Below are positions 16,900-26,214 of a stretch of 51,289 nt of DNA, piece by piece. Origin of the DNA: LSUCC0057 sp048549915 (GTDB taxonomy: Bacteria; Pseudomonadota; Gammaproteobacteria; Pseudomonadales; Porticoccaceae); assembly GCA_048549915.1 (NCBI GenBank), contig JBLYYE010000020.1, positions 1 through 51,289 of the forward strand. Reading direction: 5' to 3'. The notes under the pieces are model-generated. The model saw only the letters and a list, made by a program, of their open reading frames with translations, was not told the DNA's origin and did no database searches. The position numbers and the translations under genes were made by a program. Positions within the stretch are counted from its first letter, which is position 1. The number at the start of each line of letters is the position of its first letter.

Positions 16900-17844
16900 A
16901 TGAGCGATCCCATCCACCACCGTCTTATCATCCTCGGCTCAGGTCCAGCAGGATGGACTGCTGCTGTTTACGCTGCGCGGGCCAATCTCAATCCGGTGGT
17001 CATTACAGGCCTTCAGCAAGGCGGCCAGCTGACCACCACTACAGAAGTAGACAACTGGCCGGGCGACCCCCATGGATTGCAGGGGCCAGACTTGATGGTT
17101 CGCATGCAGGAGCACGCAGAACGCTTTGATACTGAAGTAGTTTTTGACCACATCGAAAGCGTTGAATTAGACAAAAAACCGATGCTGCTGCACGGCACGC
17201 AAACCTTCAGTTGCGACTCATTAATTATCGCAACCGGAGCCTCTGCACAGTATCTTGGCCTTGAAAGTGAGGAAGCGTTCATGGGTAAAGGAGTCAGCGC
17301 TTGCGCTACCTGTGACGGATTTTTCTATCGCGGCAAAAAAGTGGCTGTAATCGGCGGCGGCAACACGGCGGTAGAGGAAGCGCTCTACTTGTCTAATATT
17401 TGTAGCGAGGTAGTTTTGGTGCACCGTCGCGACAGCTTGCGCAGCGAGAAAATTCTCCAAGACAAAATCCGCGAGCGCGCAGAGAACGGCAATATCACTT
17501 TGTGCTGGAACCACACCCTCGAAGAGGTACTGGGTGACGATGCCGGTGTCACTGGGCTGCGACTGAAAAGCACTCAAGATGACAGCGAGCAAGAGATCGA
17601 GGTCGCAGGTGTGTTCATCGCTATTGGCCACAAGCCGAACACCGACATATTTGCCGGCCAGTTAGATATGAAAGACGGTTATCTGACCGTGCACAGCGGC
17701 ACACAAGGCAACGCCACGCAAACCTCCATTGAGGGTGTCTTTGCTGCCGGCGATGTCGCCGACCACATCTACCGCCAAGCCATCACATCAGCCGGCAGCG
17801 GTTGTATGGCGGCGCTCGATGCGGAGCGCTACCTCGACGCCTGA
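16900..17844 (+). CDS. trxB: Thioredoxin reductase
   Basis: NADPH-dependent FAD enzyme that reduces thioredoxin. FAD fold: LIILGSGPAGWTAAVYAAR. The redox active CATC gives Cys135 and Cys138 with the start used here, the E. coli positions. The NADPH fold is VAVIGGGNTAVEEALYL followed by VHRRDSLR, and ATQTSIEGVFAAGDVAD closes the FAD site. An upstream in-frame ATG at 16852 would add sixteen residues; I prefer 16900 because the resulting N-terminus matches the family. Stop and next start overlap (TGATG) with aat. Confidence 0.96.
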   Translation: MSDPIHHRLIILGSGPAGWTAAVYAARANLNPVVITGLQQGGQLTTTTEVDNWPGDPHGLQGPDLMVRMQEHAERFDTEVVFDHIESVELDKKPMLLHGTQTFSCDSLIIATGASAQYLGLESEEAFMGKGVSACATCDGFFYRGKKVAVIGGGNTAVEEALYLSNICSEVVLVHRRDSLRSEKILQDKIRERAENGNITLCWNHTLEEVLGDDAGVTGLRLKSTQDDSEQEIEVAGVFIAIGHKPNTDIFAGQLDMKDGYLTVHSGTQGNATQTSIEGVFAAGDVADHIYRQAITSAGSGCMAALDAERYLDA

Positions 17845-18557
17845 TGCCGGTCGCGCTCTTAGAGACTGATAGCTGCGAATTTCCCGCTGTCGAACAAGCC
17901 GACGACGCTATTGGCGGCTTGTTGGCAGTGGGAGGCGATCTCTCCGTTGAGCGTTTAAAGCGCGCCTATTCCTCCGGGATATTCCCCTGGTTCGGCGAGG
18001 GTGATCCACTACTTTGGTGGTCACCACCCCAGCGCTGCATCATCGTACCTGAGCAGTTTCACTGTTCGCGCTCACTCTATAAAAAAGTCCGCAAAGGCGG
18101 TTTTTATCTGCGCTACAACAGCCGCTTTGAGGTCGTAGTGAGCAACTGCGCTCGACGCGGTACGGTGACGCGCAACCAAGATTCCACCTGGATTCTGCCG
18201 GCTATGCGCCGCGCCTATCAAGCCTTACACCAAAGTGGTATCGCTCACTCAGTAGAACTCTGGTATGACCAGCAATTAGTCGCCGGGCTCTACGGCGTCC
18301 AAGTTGGCGCACTATTTTGCGGAGAGTCCATGTACAGCGATATCCGCGACGGCTCAAAGCTGTTGCTCTACTATTTTTGCCAGGCTTTATCGGGCGCAGG
18401 CTTCAGCGCACTGGACTGCCAAATAAGTAACCCACATTTGCTCTCGCTTGGCGCCACAACAGAGACGCGCCAACAATTTATAGAGCGTCTTTTTACTGCG
18501 AGCCAATTACATCGGGCATGGCCTCCGCAAGCTGAGGCTGATAATCTTGCACTATGA
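17844..18557 (+). CDS. aat: Leucyl/phenylalanyl-tRNA-protein transferase
   Basis: Adds Leu or Phe from charged tRNA to N-terminal Lys or Arg of proteins, creating a primary N-degron for ClpS/ClpAP. The 237-residue product has GGLLAVGGDLSVERLKRAY, GIFPWFGEGDPLLWWSPPQR, ELWYDQQLVAGLYGVQVG and FCGESMYS, the core GNAT-fold signature of Aat. The open frame runs back into trxB; the start used is the ATG that shares one base with the trxB stop. The end overlaps bpt by four bases (ATGA), so trxB, aat and bpt form one coupled unit. Confidence 0.95.
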   Translation: MPVALLETDSCEFPAVEQADDAIGGLLAVGGDLSVERLKRAYSSGIFPWFGEGDPLLWWSPPQRCIIVPEQFHCSRSLYKKVRKGGFYLRYNSRFEVVVSNCARRGTVTRNQDSTWILPAMRRAYQALHQSGIAHSVELWYDQQLVAGLYGVQVGALFCGESMYSDIRDGSKLLLYYFCQALSGAGFSALDCQISNPHLLSLGATTETRQQFIERLFTASQLHRAWPPQAEADNLAL

Positions 18558-19297
18558 GCCGAGATAATAGCCCAGAGATCGACCGCGAACTGCAGACTGT
18601 GCGGCTATTTCTAACCGAGCCACATGACTGCAGCTATATCGCACAAGAGCGCGCCACGACGGCCTTTGTAGACCCTGAAATCCAGGTCAGCATCGCACTC
18701 TATCAACAGCTGGCCGAGCAGGGGTTTCGACGCAGTGGCCGCTTCCACTATCGCCCGCACTGCAGTAACTGCCAAGCTTGCATCTCTGTGCGGATTCCTG
18801 TTGCGGCTTTTACTCCCAACCGCAGCCAAAAACGCTGTGCGCAGCGCAATCAAAATATTGTCATCGAGGCCAAACAACAGATTGATCGAGCCGAACACTA
18901 CTCGTTATTTGAACACTATGTTGCCAGACGCCACAGTGATGGTGATATGTATCCGGCCTCGCCCAGCCAGTTTGATGATTTTCTCGGCAGTCGCAGCGAA
19001 TCAACACTCTATTTAGAGATGCGCCTCAACGGCAAGTTAGTCGGCTGCGCTGTCAGCGACCGACTCGGCAACAGCTTGTCAGCAATTTATACCTATTTCG
19101 ATCCACAACAGAGCAAACGCAGCCTCGGCACCTTGGCGATCTTGGCGCAATTAGATCTCGCTCGGCAGTGGCGTTTAGAGTTTGTCTACCTGGGATATTG
19201 GATCGCCAACAGCAACAAAATGGCCTACAAAACACAATTTAAACCGCTCGAGTATTTTTGCGGCCAAGGCTGGAGTCCAGAACCGCCAACCCAGTGA
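18554..19297 (+). CDS. bpt: Aspartate/glutamate leucyltransferase Bpt (ATE1-related)
   Basis: Attaches Leu from Leu-tRNA to N-terminal Asp or Glu, a bacterial N-degron step absent from E. coli. The 247-residue protein has FVDPEIQVSIALYQQL, the Cys-rich GRFHYRPHCSNCQACISVRIP segment (cluster-binding in ATE1 relatives), then YVARRHSDGDMYPAS, and the transferase motif YTYFDPQQSKRSLGTLAILAQL with YLGYWI. It overlaps aat by four bases. Older annotations call it arginyl-tRNA-protein transferase; in bacteria the Bpt class uses Leu, and I take that assignment by family and by its pairing with aat. Confidence 0.92.
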   Translation: MSRDNSPEIDRELQTVRLFLTEPHDCSYIAQERATTAFVDPEIQVSIALYQQLAEQGFRRSGRFHYRPHCSNCQACISVRIPVAAFTPNRSQKRCAQRNQNIVIEAKQQIDRAEHYSLFEHYVARRHSDGDMYPASPSQFDDFLGSRSESTLYLEMRLNGKLVGCAVSDRLGNSLSAIYTYFDPQQSKRSLGTLAILAQLDLARQWRLEFVYLGYWIANSNKMAYKTQFKPLEYFCGQGWSPEPPTQ

Positions 19298-19370
19298 CGG
19301 TTAATTTTGCACAATGGCACGCTTTAGGGCAAAATGCAGGCCGCTAAAACAACCCCACAGTTGAGTGAAC

Positions 19371-19589
19371 ATGGCAAAAGAAGAAAATATTGAATTTGAC
19401 GGCGAAGTGGTAGACACCCTGCCCAATACCACCTTTCGAGTAAAGCTGGAAAATGGGCACACTATCATTGCCCATATCTCTGGAAAAATGCGCAAACACT
19501 ACATTCGCATTCTGACTGGGGATAAAGTCAAAGTAGAGATGACTCCCTACGACCTGACCAAAGGGCGCATCACTTTTCGCGAGCGCTAA
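19371..19589 (+). CDS. infA: Translation initiation factor IF-1
   Basis: Small OB-fold protein that occupies the ribosomal A site during initiation. Exactly 72 residues, as in E. coli, starting MAKEE and ending in GRITFRER; ENGHTIIAHISGKMRKHYIRIL is the conserved core. A GTG two codons upstream (19365) is in frame but not needed. It follows bpt by about 70 bases, in the bpt-infA-clpA order typical of proteobacteria. The preceding gap holds no clear terminator. Confidence 0.98.
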   Translation: MAKEENIEFDGEVVDTLPNTTFRVKLENGHTIIAHISGKMRKHYIRILTGDKVKVEMTPYDLTKGRITFRER

Positions 19590-19598
19590 GAAGTCGCT

Positions 19599-19616
19599 GA
19601 GGGGCGAGCGCCCCTC
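19599..19616. terminator. Hairpin between convergent infA and clpA
   Basis: GAGGGGCG (19599-19606) and CGCCCCTC (19609-19616) form a GC-rich stem between the two stop codons. Neither side carries a clear T-run, so it may act as a weak bidirectional terminator or only as an RNA end-protecting stem. Confidence 0.4.
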
Positions 19617-19619
19617 GCC

Positions 19620-21866
19620 CTACTCTTCTATCTCAATGGCGATGTCGCCCTCTTTAACACCGACCTTGACGCGCCCACCAGCACTGCTCAAGCGGCCAAA
19701 TAACACCTCTTCCGCCAGTGGCTTTTTGATTTTCTCTTGAATCAAACGGGCCATCGGCCGAGCACCCATCTTTTGATCATAGCCGTTGTCGGCCAACCAC
19801 TGGCGAGCCTCGTCGTTCGCCTCAATAAAGATCTTCTTGTCATCCAACTGATGCTGCAGCTCAGCCAAGAATTTATCGACAACCGTGGTGATCACTGCAG
19901 CGGGCAACTCACCAAACTGTACGACTGAATCGAGGCGGTTGCGAAACTCTGGTGAAAACGCTTTTTTGATTGCCTCACCGCCGTCGCTGGTGTGATCTTG
20001 CTGGGTAAAACCTATCGATGCGCGGCTCATGAGCTCGGCGCCGGCATTAGTCGTCATAATAAGAATAACATTGCGGAAGTCCGCCTTGCGCCCGTTATTG
20101 TCCGTTAGCGTGCCATGGTCCATGACTTGCAACAATAGATTGAAGAGATCTGGATGCGCTTTTTCGATCTCATCTAACAGCACCACCGCGTGCGGGTGTT
20201 TGGAGACAGCCTCAGTCAGCAGGCCACCTTGATCAAACCCAACATAACCCGGTGGTGCACCAATCAGCCGTGATACCGTATGACGTTCCATGTACTCAGA
20301 CATGTCGAAGCGAATCAACTCAATGCCCAACTGATTGGCAAGCTGTTTGGAAACCTCGGTTTTACCCACGCCAGTTGGGCCGGCAAAAAGAAAACTACCG
20401 ATAGGCTTATCGCCTTGGCGCAGGCCTGCCCGCGCTAACTTGATTGAGGTAGAGAGTGCGTCGATAGCTGGATCTTGACCAAAAACTACCATTTTAAGGT
20501 TTTCTGCCAGATGCTCTAGCTGCTCACGATCAGAGCGCGAAACACTTTTTTGCGGAATCCGGGCAATTTTGGCAACAACCGCTTCCACCTCGGCAACACC
20601 GATACTTTTGCGACGTTTCTTACTCACCTGCAGACGCTGATGGGCGCCCGCCTCGTCGATCACATCAATCGCTTTATCCGGGAGAAAACGGTCGGTAATG
20701 TGCTTGGCGGCCAATTCCGCTGCCGCCCGCAGTGCAGGAGTGGTGAATTTGAGATCGTGATGCAGTTCAAAGCGCTCGCGCAGCCCTTTGAGTATCTGAA
20801 AGGTCTCCTCAACGGTTGGCTCGACCACATCAATTTTTTGAAAACGGCGTGCCAGCGCATGGTCTTTCTCAAAGATGCCGCGGTACTCTTGATAGGTAGT
20901 GGAGCCAATACAGCGGATTTTGCCTGCCCCTAAAAGCGGCTTGAGCATATTGGAGGCATCCATTACCCCACCCGAGGCGGCGCCAGCGCCAATAATAGTG
21001 TGGATTTCGTCGATGAATAGAATGGCACTGCCGTGCTCTTCAAGCTCTTTAATAATCCCTTTGAGACGCTTCTCAAAATCACCGCGGTATTTCGTACCCG
21101 CCAACAAAGAACCGAGATCGAGAGAGAACACCGTGTAACCCAGCATCGGCTCTGGGGCTTTCTCTTCAACGATTAACTTGGCCAGCCCCTCGGCAATAGC
21201 CGTTTTGCCGACACCAGACTCACCAACCAACAGTGGGTTATTTTTGCGTCGACGGATAAGCACCTGGCAGGTGCGCTCAATCTCACTGGCGCGGCCTATC
21301 AGTGGGTCTATTTTGCCAAGGCGCGCCTGCTCATTGAGATCACTGGCAAATTGTGCCAACAAGCTCTCGTCTTCAGAAGCCACATCTGCATCAGCTTCGC
21401 CTTGGAAGCTCTCTCGGCGAGCAGAATCCTCCTCTTTGTCGATGCCGTGTGAGATAAAATTAACCACATCAATGCGGGCAATGTTTTGTAGCCGCAAAAA
21501 ATACACCGCTTGACTCTCTTGCTCAGAAAATATCGCCACAATCACATTGGCGCCTTCGACTTCTGGGCTCTCGGAAGAGTTGGCATGAAATACCGCGCGC
21601 TGAATCACGCGCTGAAAACCATTGGTAGGCTGTGTCTCGCGAGCTTCTTGGGCTGGCGAGAGAACCGGGGTAGTGGCGTCGATAAATTCGATCAGATCGC
21701 CGCGCAGCTGCTCCAAATTAACGCCACAGGCACGCAATACAGCGAGCGCGGAAGCATCGTCTAACAACGCCAGCAAAAGATGCTCAACGGTCAAGAATTC
21801 GTGACGCTTATCTCTAGCGCCTTTAAAAGCTAAATTGAGGATAACCTCGAGTTCACGACTCAGCAT
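19620..21866 (-). CDS. clpA: ATP-dependent Clp protease ATP-binding subunit ClpA
   Basis: Hexameric unfoldase that feeds substrates to ClpP, including N-degron proteins delivered by ClpS. The 748-residue protein has the N-domain (residues 1-145, LSRELEVILNLAF and FLTVEHLLLALL), a first AAA module with GESGVGKTAIAEGLA and FIDEIHTIIGAG, and a second with GPTGVGKTEVSKQLA and LLDEIEKAHPD. The IGF tripeptide in RASIGFTQQD is the ClpP-docking loop, so partnership with ClpP is expected although clpP is not in this window. It starts three bases after clpS. Confidence 0.97.
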   Translation of the reverse strand: MLSRELEVILNLAFKGARDKRHEFLTVEHLLLALLDDASALAVLRACGVNLEQLRGDLIEFIDATTPVLSPAQEARETQPTNGFQRVIQRAVFHANSSESPEVEGANVIVAIFSEQESQAVYFLRLQNIARIDVVNFISHGIDKEEDSARRESFQGEADADVASEDESLLAQFASDLNEQARLGKIDPLIGRASEIERTCQVLIRRRKNNPLLVGESGVGKTAIAEGLAKLIVEEKAPEPMLGYTVFSLDLGSLLAGTKYRGDFEKRLKGIIKELEEHGSAILFIDEIHTIIGAGAASGGVMDASNMLKPLLGAGKIRCIGSTTYQEYRGIFEKDHALARRFQKIDVVEPTVEETFQILKGLRERFELHHDLKFTTPALRAAAELAAKHITDRFLPDKAIDVIDEAGAHQRLQVSKKRRKSIGVAEVEAVVAKIARIPQKSVSRSDREQLEHLAENLKMVVFGQDPAIDALSTSIKLARAGLRQGDKPIGSFLFAGPTGVGKTEVSKQLANQLGIELIRFDMSEYMERHTVSRLIGAPPGYVGFDQGGLLTEAVSKHPHAVVLLDEIEKAHPDLFNLLLQVMDHGTLTDNNGRKADFRNVILIMTTNAGAELMSRASIGFTQQDHTSDGGEAIKKAFSPEFRNRLDSVVQFGELPAAVITTVVDKFLAELQHQLDDKKIFIEANDEARQWLADNGYDQKMGARPMARLIQEKIKKPLAEEVLFGRLSSAGGRVKVGVKEGDIAIEIEE

Positions 21867-21869
21867 AAA

Positions 21870-22214
21870 TTACTCCTCACCGTCTTCACAGGGCTCGATA
21901 TCACACAGCAGTGGATGCTGGTTATCGCGCGAATATTGGTTAACTATTGCTGCCTTCGTCTCGGCAACATCACGGGTATAGATACCACAGACGCCTTTAC
22001 CCTGGGTATGAATCGCCAGCATAATTTGTGTGGCGCTCTCGCGAGTTTTGCCGAAAAATTGCTCTAAAAGCTCGACGACAAATTCCATTGGCGTGTAGTC
22101 GTCATTGAGCATAATCACACGATAAAGCGAGGGCTTGGCCAACTTGGGCGGGCGCTCCTCTAGCAGCAAGCCGCCGCGTCTGTCGCCATCATTAGGGTCT
22201 TGTTGGTCGCTCAT
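21870..22214 (-). CDS. clpS: ClpS, adaptor for N-degron substrates
   Basis: Binds proteins with N-terminal Leu, Phe, Tyr or Trp and hands them to ClpA. The 114-residue product has a flexible N-terminus (residues 1-30) and a folded core with VIMLNDDYTPMEFVVELL, containing the Asn-Asp-Asp that reads the alpha-amino group, and MLAIHTQGKG with the pocket His. An upstream in-frame ATG at 22238 adds eight residues; the ATG at 22214 has AGGATT before it and gives the more usual N-terminus. It is directly followed by clpA. Confidence 0.95.
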   Translation of the reverse strand: MSDQQDPNDGDRRGGLLLEERPPKLAKPSLYRVIMLNDDYTPMEFVVELLEQFFGKTRESATQIMLAIHTQGKGVCGIYTRDVAETKAAIVNQYSRDNQHPLLCDIEPCEDGEE

Positions 22215-22353
22215 ATGAATCCTATTTAAGTTGGGCACTGCCCTGCCTGTTTACTTTGCTACTAACCACTACGATATGGCCTCGAATACCTATAAATCAA
22301 CCTACTAAAGACAAGTTTATTCACACTATTGGTGAGCGACAAAAATTGGCTAT

Positions 22354-22386
22354 AAAAAAACCCGGCACAGGGGCCGGGTTTTTTTA
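22354..22386. terminator. Rho-independent terminator downstream of icd
   Basis: CCCGGC (22361-22366) and GCCGGG (22373-22378) form a stem flanked by seven A on the left and eight T on the right, so it can work in both directions. It separates icd from clpS on the minus strand. Confidence 0.85.
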
Positions 22387-22401
22387 TACAAGCAATAAAG
22401 C

Positions 22402-23655
22402 TTACATGTTGTCGATAATCGCATCGCCAAAGGCTGAACAAGACAACAGAGTCGCATCATCCATTAAGCGTTCGAAATCGTAGGTCACCAGCTTTTTAGA
22501 GATAGCGCCTTCAATGCCACTGACGACCAAGTCGGCGGCTTCACCCCAACCTAAGTGACGCAGCATCATCTCGGCAGAGAGAATCAACGAGCCAGGGTTT
22601 ACCTTATCTTGGCCTGCATACTTGGGCGCAGTGCCGTGGGTCGCTTCAAAGATAGCAATATCATCGGAGAGGTTAGCGCCCGGAGCAATGCCGATACCGC
22701 CTACTTCTGCAGCCAGTGCGTCAGAAAGGTAATCGCCATTGAGGTTGAGCGTAGCGATGACATCATATTCGGCTGGACGCAGAAGGATTTGCTGCAACAT
22801 GGCATCAGCAATCACGTCTTTGATGACGATGTCGCGGCCAGTGTTTGGATTTTTAATAACGTGCCAAGGGCCGCCATCCAGTGGAGTAGCGCCAAATTGC
22901 TCGCGCGCCACTTCATAGCCCCAGTCGCAGAAAGCACCCTCGGTGAACTTCATAATATTGCCCTTGTGGACAATAGTTAGAGACTCTTTATCTTGGTCAA
23001 TAGCATACTGAATTGATTTGGCAACCAGACGCTTAGTGCCCTCTTCCGAAACCGGCTTTACGCCGATACCGCAGTTGTCAGGGAAGCGAATTTTAGTAAC
23101 ACCCATCTCTTCTTTGAGGAACTTGATCACTTTGTCGGCTTCTGGAGTACCGGCTTTCCATTCGATACCGGCATAAATATCTTCGGAGTTTTCACGGAAG
23201 ATACACATATCGACATCTTGCGGCGCTTTTACAGGTGAAGGCACACCGGTAAACCAGCGCACAGGACGCTGGCAGACATAGAGATCTAGCTCTTGGCGCA
23301 GCGCTACGTTTAAAGAGCGGAAACCGCCTCCCACAGGGGTAGTCAACGGGCCTTTAATAGAAACGGCATACTCTTTAACGGCTTCAAGAGTCTCTGCGGG
23401 GAACCAGTCACCCTCATAGAGTTCAGCAGCTTTCTCGCCACAGTAAACTTCCATCCAGGAAATTTTCTTATCTCCAGCGTACGCCTTGGCAACCGCAGCG
23501 TCGATCACTTTGACCATCACCGGGGTGATATCAACACCAATACCGTCACCTTCAATGAAGGGAATAATAGGTTGATTGGGTACATTCAGAGAATAGTCGC
23601 TGTTAACGGTAATTTTTTCGCCAGTTGCTGGCACTTGGATGTGTTGATAGCCCAT
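22402..23655 (-). CDS. icd: NADP-dependent isocitrate dehydrogenase
   Basis: TCA-cycle enzyme converting isocitrate to 2-oxoglutarate; it competes with isocitrate lyase for substrate. 417 residues, the E. coli type. The segment GGGFRSLNVALRQELDLYVCQRPVRW contains the Ser that AceK phosphorylates in E. coli (broken here: GGGFRSLNVALRQ then ELDLYV). FRENSEDIYAGIEW, the metal site LNGDYLSDA and the NADP-selecting KYAGQDKVNPG are present. No aceK is in the window. It has its own terminator and is divergent from rluE. Confidence 0.97.
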   Translation of the reverse strand: MGYQHIQVPATGEKITVNSDYSLNVPNQPIIPFIEGDGIGVDITPVMVKVIDAAVAKAYAGDKKISWMEVYCGEKAAELYEGDWFPAETLEAVKEYAVSIKGPLTTPVGGGFRSLNVALRQELDLYVCQRPVRWFTGVPSPVKAPQDVDMCIFRENSEDIYAGIEWKAGTPEADKVIKFLKEEMGVTKIRFPDNCGIGVKPVSEEGTKRLVAKSIQYAIDQDKESLTIVHKGNIMKFTEGAFCDWGYEVAREQFGATPLDGGPWHVIKNPNTGRDIVIKDVIADAMLQQILLRPAEYDVIATLNLNGDYLSDALAAEVGGIGIAPGANLSDDIAIFEATHGTAPKYAGQDKVNPGSLILSAEMMLRHLGWGEAADLVVSGIEGAISKKLVTYDFERLMDDATLLSCSAFGDAIIDNM

Positions 23656-23898
23656 TTATCTCTCCGTGGGTTGTGGATAGTGAAATTGGATGGTTTCGAG
23701 CGTCGCCCGCATTGATACTGCCGAGTCTATTTGACCAGGGCCGGAAACCAAGCGGTCATATTCTAACCCAATTGGAGCGCAAGATATATGACAAAAGGTC
23801 TAATAGTGCCAAATACAGAGGATGTTGAGCCTGTAAAGTGCAGAGTTGACTCTTTTAAAAGCCTGCTCCTGTAGCATCCGTTTAAACAGTCAATTACC

Positions 23899-24531
23899 AT
23901 GCCCTGCTCTATCACCACGGCAGATACTGTTTTGGCAAAATTGATTCTTCTCAACAAGCCATTTAATACACTTTCGCAATTCACAGATAGCGATGGCCGC
24001 TCGACGTTAGCCGACTATATCGATCAGGCCAATGTCTACCCTGCCGGACGTCTCGACTACGATTCTGAGGGGTTAATGCTCCTCACCGATAACGGCGCAC
24101 TGCAAGCTCAGCTGAGCCACCCACGGTACGCAAAAAATAAAGTTTACTGGGCGCAGGTTGAGGGCGAAGCCAGCGATCAACAGTGTCAACAACTGCGCGA
24201 TGGCATCCGGTTAAACGATGGCCCCGCTTGTGCCGTCGATTGCCAGCTGCTGCCTGAGCCGACTCTGTGGCCACGCACACCCCCTATTAGAGAGCGGCGC
24301 AACATACCTACCAGCTGGATTGCACTCACGCTGAATGAGGGTCGCAACAGACAGGTAAGGCGAATGACTGCAGCCGTCGGGCTGCCCACCTTGCGACTGG
24401 TGCGAGTGGCCGTCGGCGAGTGGGCACTCAATGATCTGCAGCCCGGGGAGAGCCGAGCATTGACGGTCGAGGCCCCTCCCGTCAGAAGCAAAAATACTTC
24501 AAGGCGATTCAAGCCTAGCCCCAGGAGATAA
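23899..24531 (+). CDS. rluE: 23S rRNA pseudouridine synthase RluE
   Basis: RsuA-family enzyme that isomerises U2457 of 23S rRNA. The 210-residue protein has LNKPFNTLSQFTD, the catalytic GRLDYDSEGLMLLTD with the Asp nucleophile, NKVYWAQVEG, and the C-terminal NEGRNRQVRRMTAAVGLPTLRLVR. There is no S4 domain, which fits RluE rather than RsuA or RluB. It precedes the Nudix gene by nine bases and likely shares its transcript. The 243-base gap to icd holds both divergent promoters, but I could not fix their boxes. Confidence 0.92.
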   Translation: MPCSITTADTVLAKLILLNKPFNTLSQFTDSDGRSTLADYIDQANVYPAGRLDYDSEGLMLLTDNGALQAQLSHPRYAKNKVYWAQVEGEASDQQCQQLRDGIRLNDGPACAVDCQLLPEPTLWPRTPPIRERRNIPTSWIALTLNEGRNRQVRRMTAAVGLPTLRLVRVAVGEWALNDLQPGESRALTVEAPPVRSKNTSRRFKPSPRR

Positions 24532-24540
24532 GGTAGCCAT

Positions 24541-25017
24541 ATGAATACAGAAGCAAACGATAAGTGGGCGGGGCAGCGCCGTATACATCTGACGGTGGCC
24601 ACCATTATCACCGATGGCGAACGGTTTTTGCTGGTCGAGGAGAGTCCTTTCGGCGAACAGCTACTCAATCAGCCCGCCGGCCATGTCGAGCCCGGCGAAG
24701 CTATTGTAGCGGCAGCCATCCGCGAGACTTTAGAAGAGACCGGATACAGCGTTGAGTTGAGCCACTTTCTGGGCCACTACCACTACTTCCCCAAAGCTAT
24801 ACCGGCCAGCTACCACCGCTTTTGTTTTATTGCTGAAACATTTGAAAAAATTGAAGGCGCGCAAATCGACGCCGATATTGATCAACCTGTCTGGCTCACT
24901 TATGAAGAAATTCTCGCTCGGCGCAGCCAGTTGCGCAGCCAACTGGTGCTCGACTGCATAGACGACTATCTCGCTGGTATTCGCCACCCGCTCAGCCAGT
25001 TTGATCGGCAAAGTTAG
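24541..25017 (+). CDS. nudJ: Nudix phosphatase, NudJ type
   Basis: Pyrophosphohydrolase of 158 residues with a complete Nudix box, GHVEPGEAIVAAAIRETLEETGY near residues 44-66 (read as GHVEPGE then RETLEETG). E. coli NudJ removes phosphate from HMP-PP and nucleotides, and this gene holds the same place next to mnmA. The segment FLLVEESPFGEQLLNQPAGH resembles NudJ closely. AGGAG within the end of rluE likely provides its ribosome binding site. The true substrate is not given by the sequence. Confidence 0.85.
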   Translation: MNTEANDKWAGQRRIHLTVATIITDGERFLLVEESPFGEQLLNQPAGHVEPGEAIVAAAIRETLEETGYSVELSHFLGHYHYFPKAIPASYHRFCFIAETFEKIEGAQIDADIDQPVWLTYEEILARRSQLRSQLVLDCIDDYLAGIRHPLSQFDRQS

Positions 25018-25083
25018 CCTTGCGCTACAGTTAGCCAGCGCTTTCCGGTAAACTGTTACGCTTTGATTTTCTGGGAAAATTCC

Positions 25084-26214
25084 GTGACTGCATCCCCCTC
25101 CTCTCCCACATCATCTGGCCGGCGCAAGGTTATTGTCGGCCTCTCCGGTGGAGTTGACTCCTCGGTCTCCGCCTACCTACTACAACAGCAAGGCTATGAG
25201 GTTGAGGGGCTGTTTATGAAAAATTGGGATGAAGATGACGGCAGCGAATACTGTACCGCTATCGCCGATTTGGCCGACGCGCAACAAGTGGCCGATAAGC
25301 TCGGCATTGTTCTGCACACCGCTAACTTTGCCGCAGAGTACTGGGACAACGTCTTTGAACACTTCCTGGCCGAATACCGTGCTGGGCGCACGCCCAATCC
25401 GGACATCCTCTGCAACCGCGAAATAAAATTTAAAGTCTTTTTAGAATACGCTCAAATTCTCGGTGCTGACTATATTGCCACCGGGCATTACACCCGCCGC
25501 GGCAGCGATCTAGACGATGCCAATTCAGGCACTTTACTGCGCGGCCTAGACAGCAACAAAGATCAAAGTTACTTCCTGCACGCGATCACAGGGGCGGCGT
25601 TAGGTAAAACACTTTTCCCGGTCGGCGAGCTCGAAAAGCCGCAAGTGCGCGCTATTGCCAGCGAACAGGGTTTTGTCACCTCAACCAAAAAAGACAGTAC
25701 CGGCATCTGCTTTATTGGCGAGCGGCGCTTTAAAGATTTTCTTGAGCAGTACCTACCCGCCCAGCCTGGGCGCATGGTCACCCCAGATGGCATTGATGTC
25801 GGAGAGCACCAAGGGCTGATGTACTACACACTTGGCCAGCGCCAGGGACTGGGTATTGGCGGCACTAAAACAGGCAGTGATGAACCGTGGTTTGTCCTCG
25901 ACAAAGAGCTCGGCAGCAATTGCCTGGTTGTTGGCCAAGGTGGCAATCACCCGCTGCTACTCAGCGATATGCTAGTCGCCGAGCAACTCACCTGGATCAA
26001 CGGTGAACCTGATCAGCTGAGCTTTCGCTGTACCGCCAAAACTCGCTACCGCCAGGCTGACCAGTCTTGCGAGGTTGTCATCGACAGCCGCCAGCAGCTG
26101 ACAGTTTTCTTCGATCAGCCTCAGCGCGCGGTCACACCGGGGCAATCTGTAGTTTTCTACCGTGGCGAGCAGTGCTTGGGCGGCGCGATCATTGCCAGCC
26201 GAGGCAACCGCTAA
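25084..26214 (+). CDS. mnmA: tRNA 2-thiouridylase MnmA
   Basis: Thiolates U34 of tRNA-Lys, -Glu and -Gln using sulfur from the IscS/Tus relay. PP-loop VGLSGGVDSSVSAYLL at the N-terminus, the first catalytic Cys in NPDILCNREIKF and the second in STGICFIGERRF. 376 residues from a GTG start at 25084; an in-frame TTG at 25063 would add seven residues. The stop overlaps the hflD start by one base (TAATG). Confidence 0.96.
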   Translation: MTASPSSPTSSGRRKVIVGLSGGVDSSVSAYLLQQQGYEVEGLFMKNWDEDDGSEYCTAIADLADAQQVADKLGIVLHTANFAAEYWDNVFEHFLAEYRAGRTPNPDILCNREIKFKVFLEYAQILGADYIATGHYTRRGSDLDDANSGTLLRGLDSNKDQSYFLHAITGAALGKTLFPVGELEKPQVRAIASEQGFVTSTKKDSTGICFIGERRFKDFLEQYLPAQPGRMVTPDGIDVGEHQGLMYYTLGQRQGLGIGGTKTGSDEPWFVLDKELGSNCLVVGQGGNHPLLLSDMLVAEQLTWINGEPDQLSFRCTAKTRYRQADQSCEVVIDSRQQLTVFFDQPQRAVTPGQSVVFYRGEQCLGGAIIASRGNR

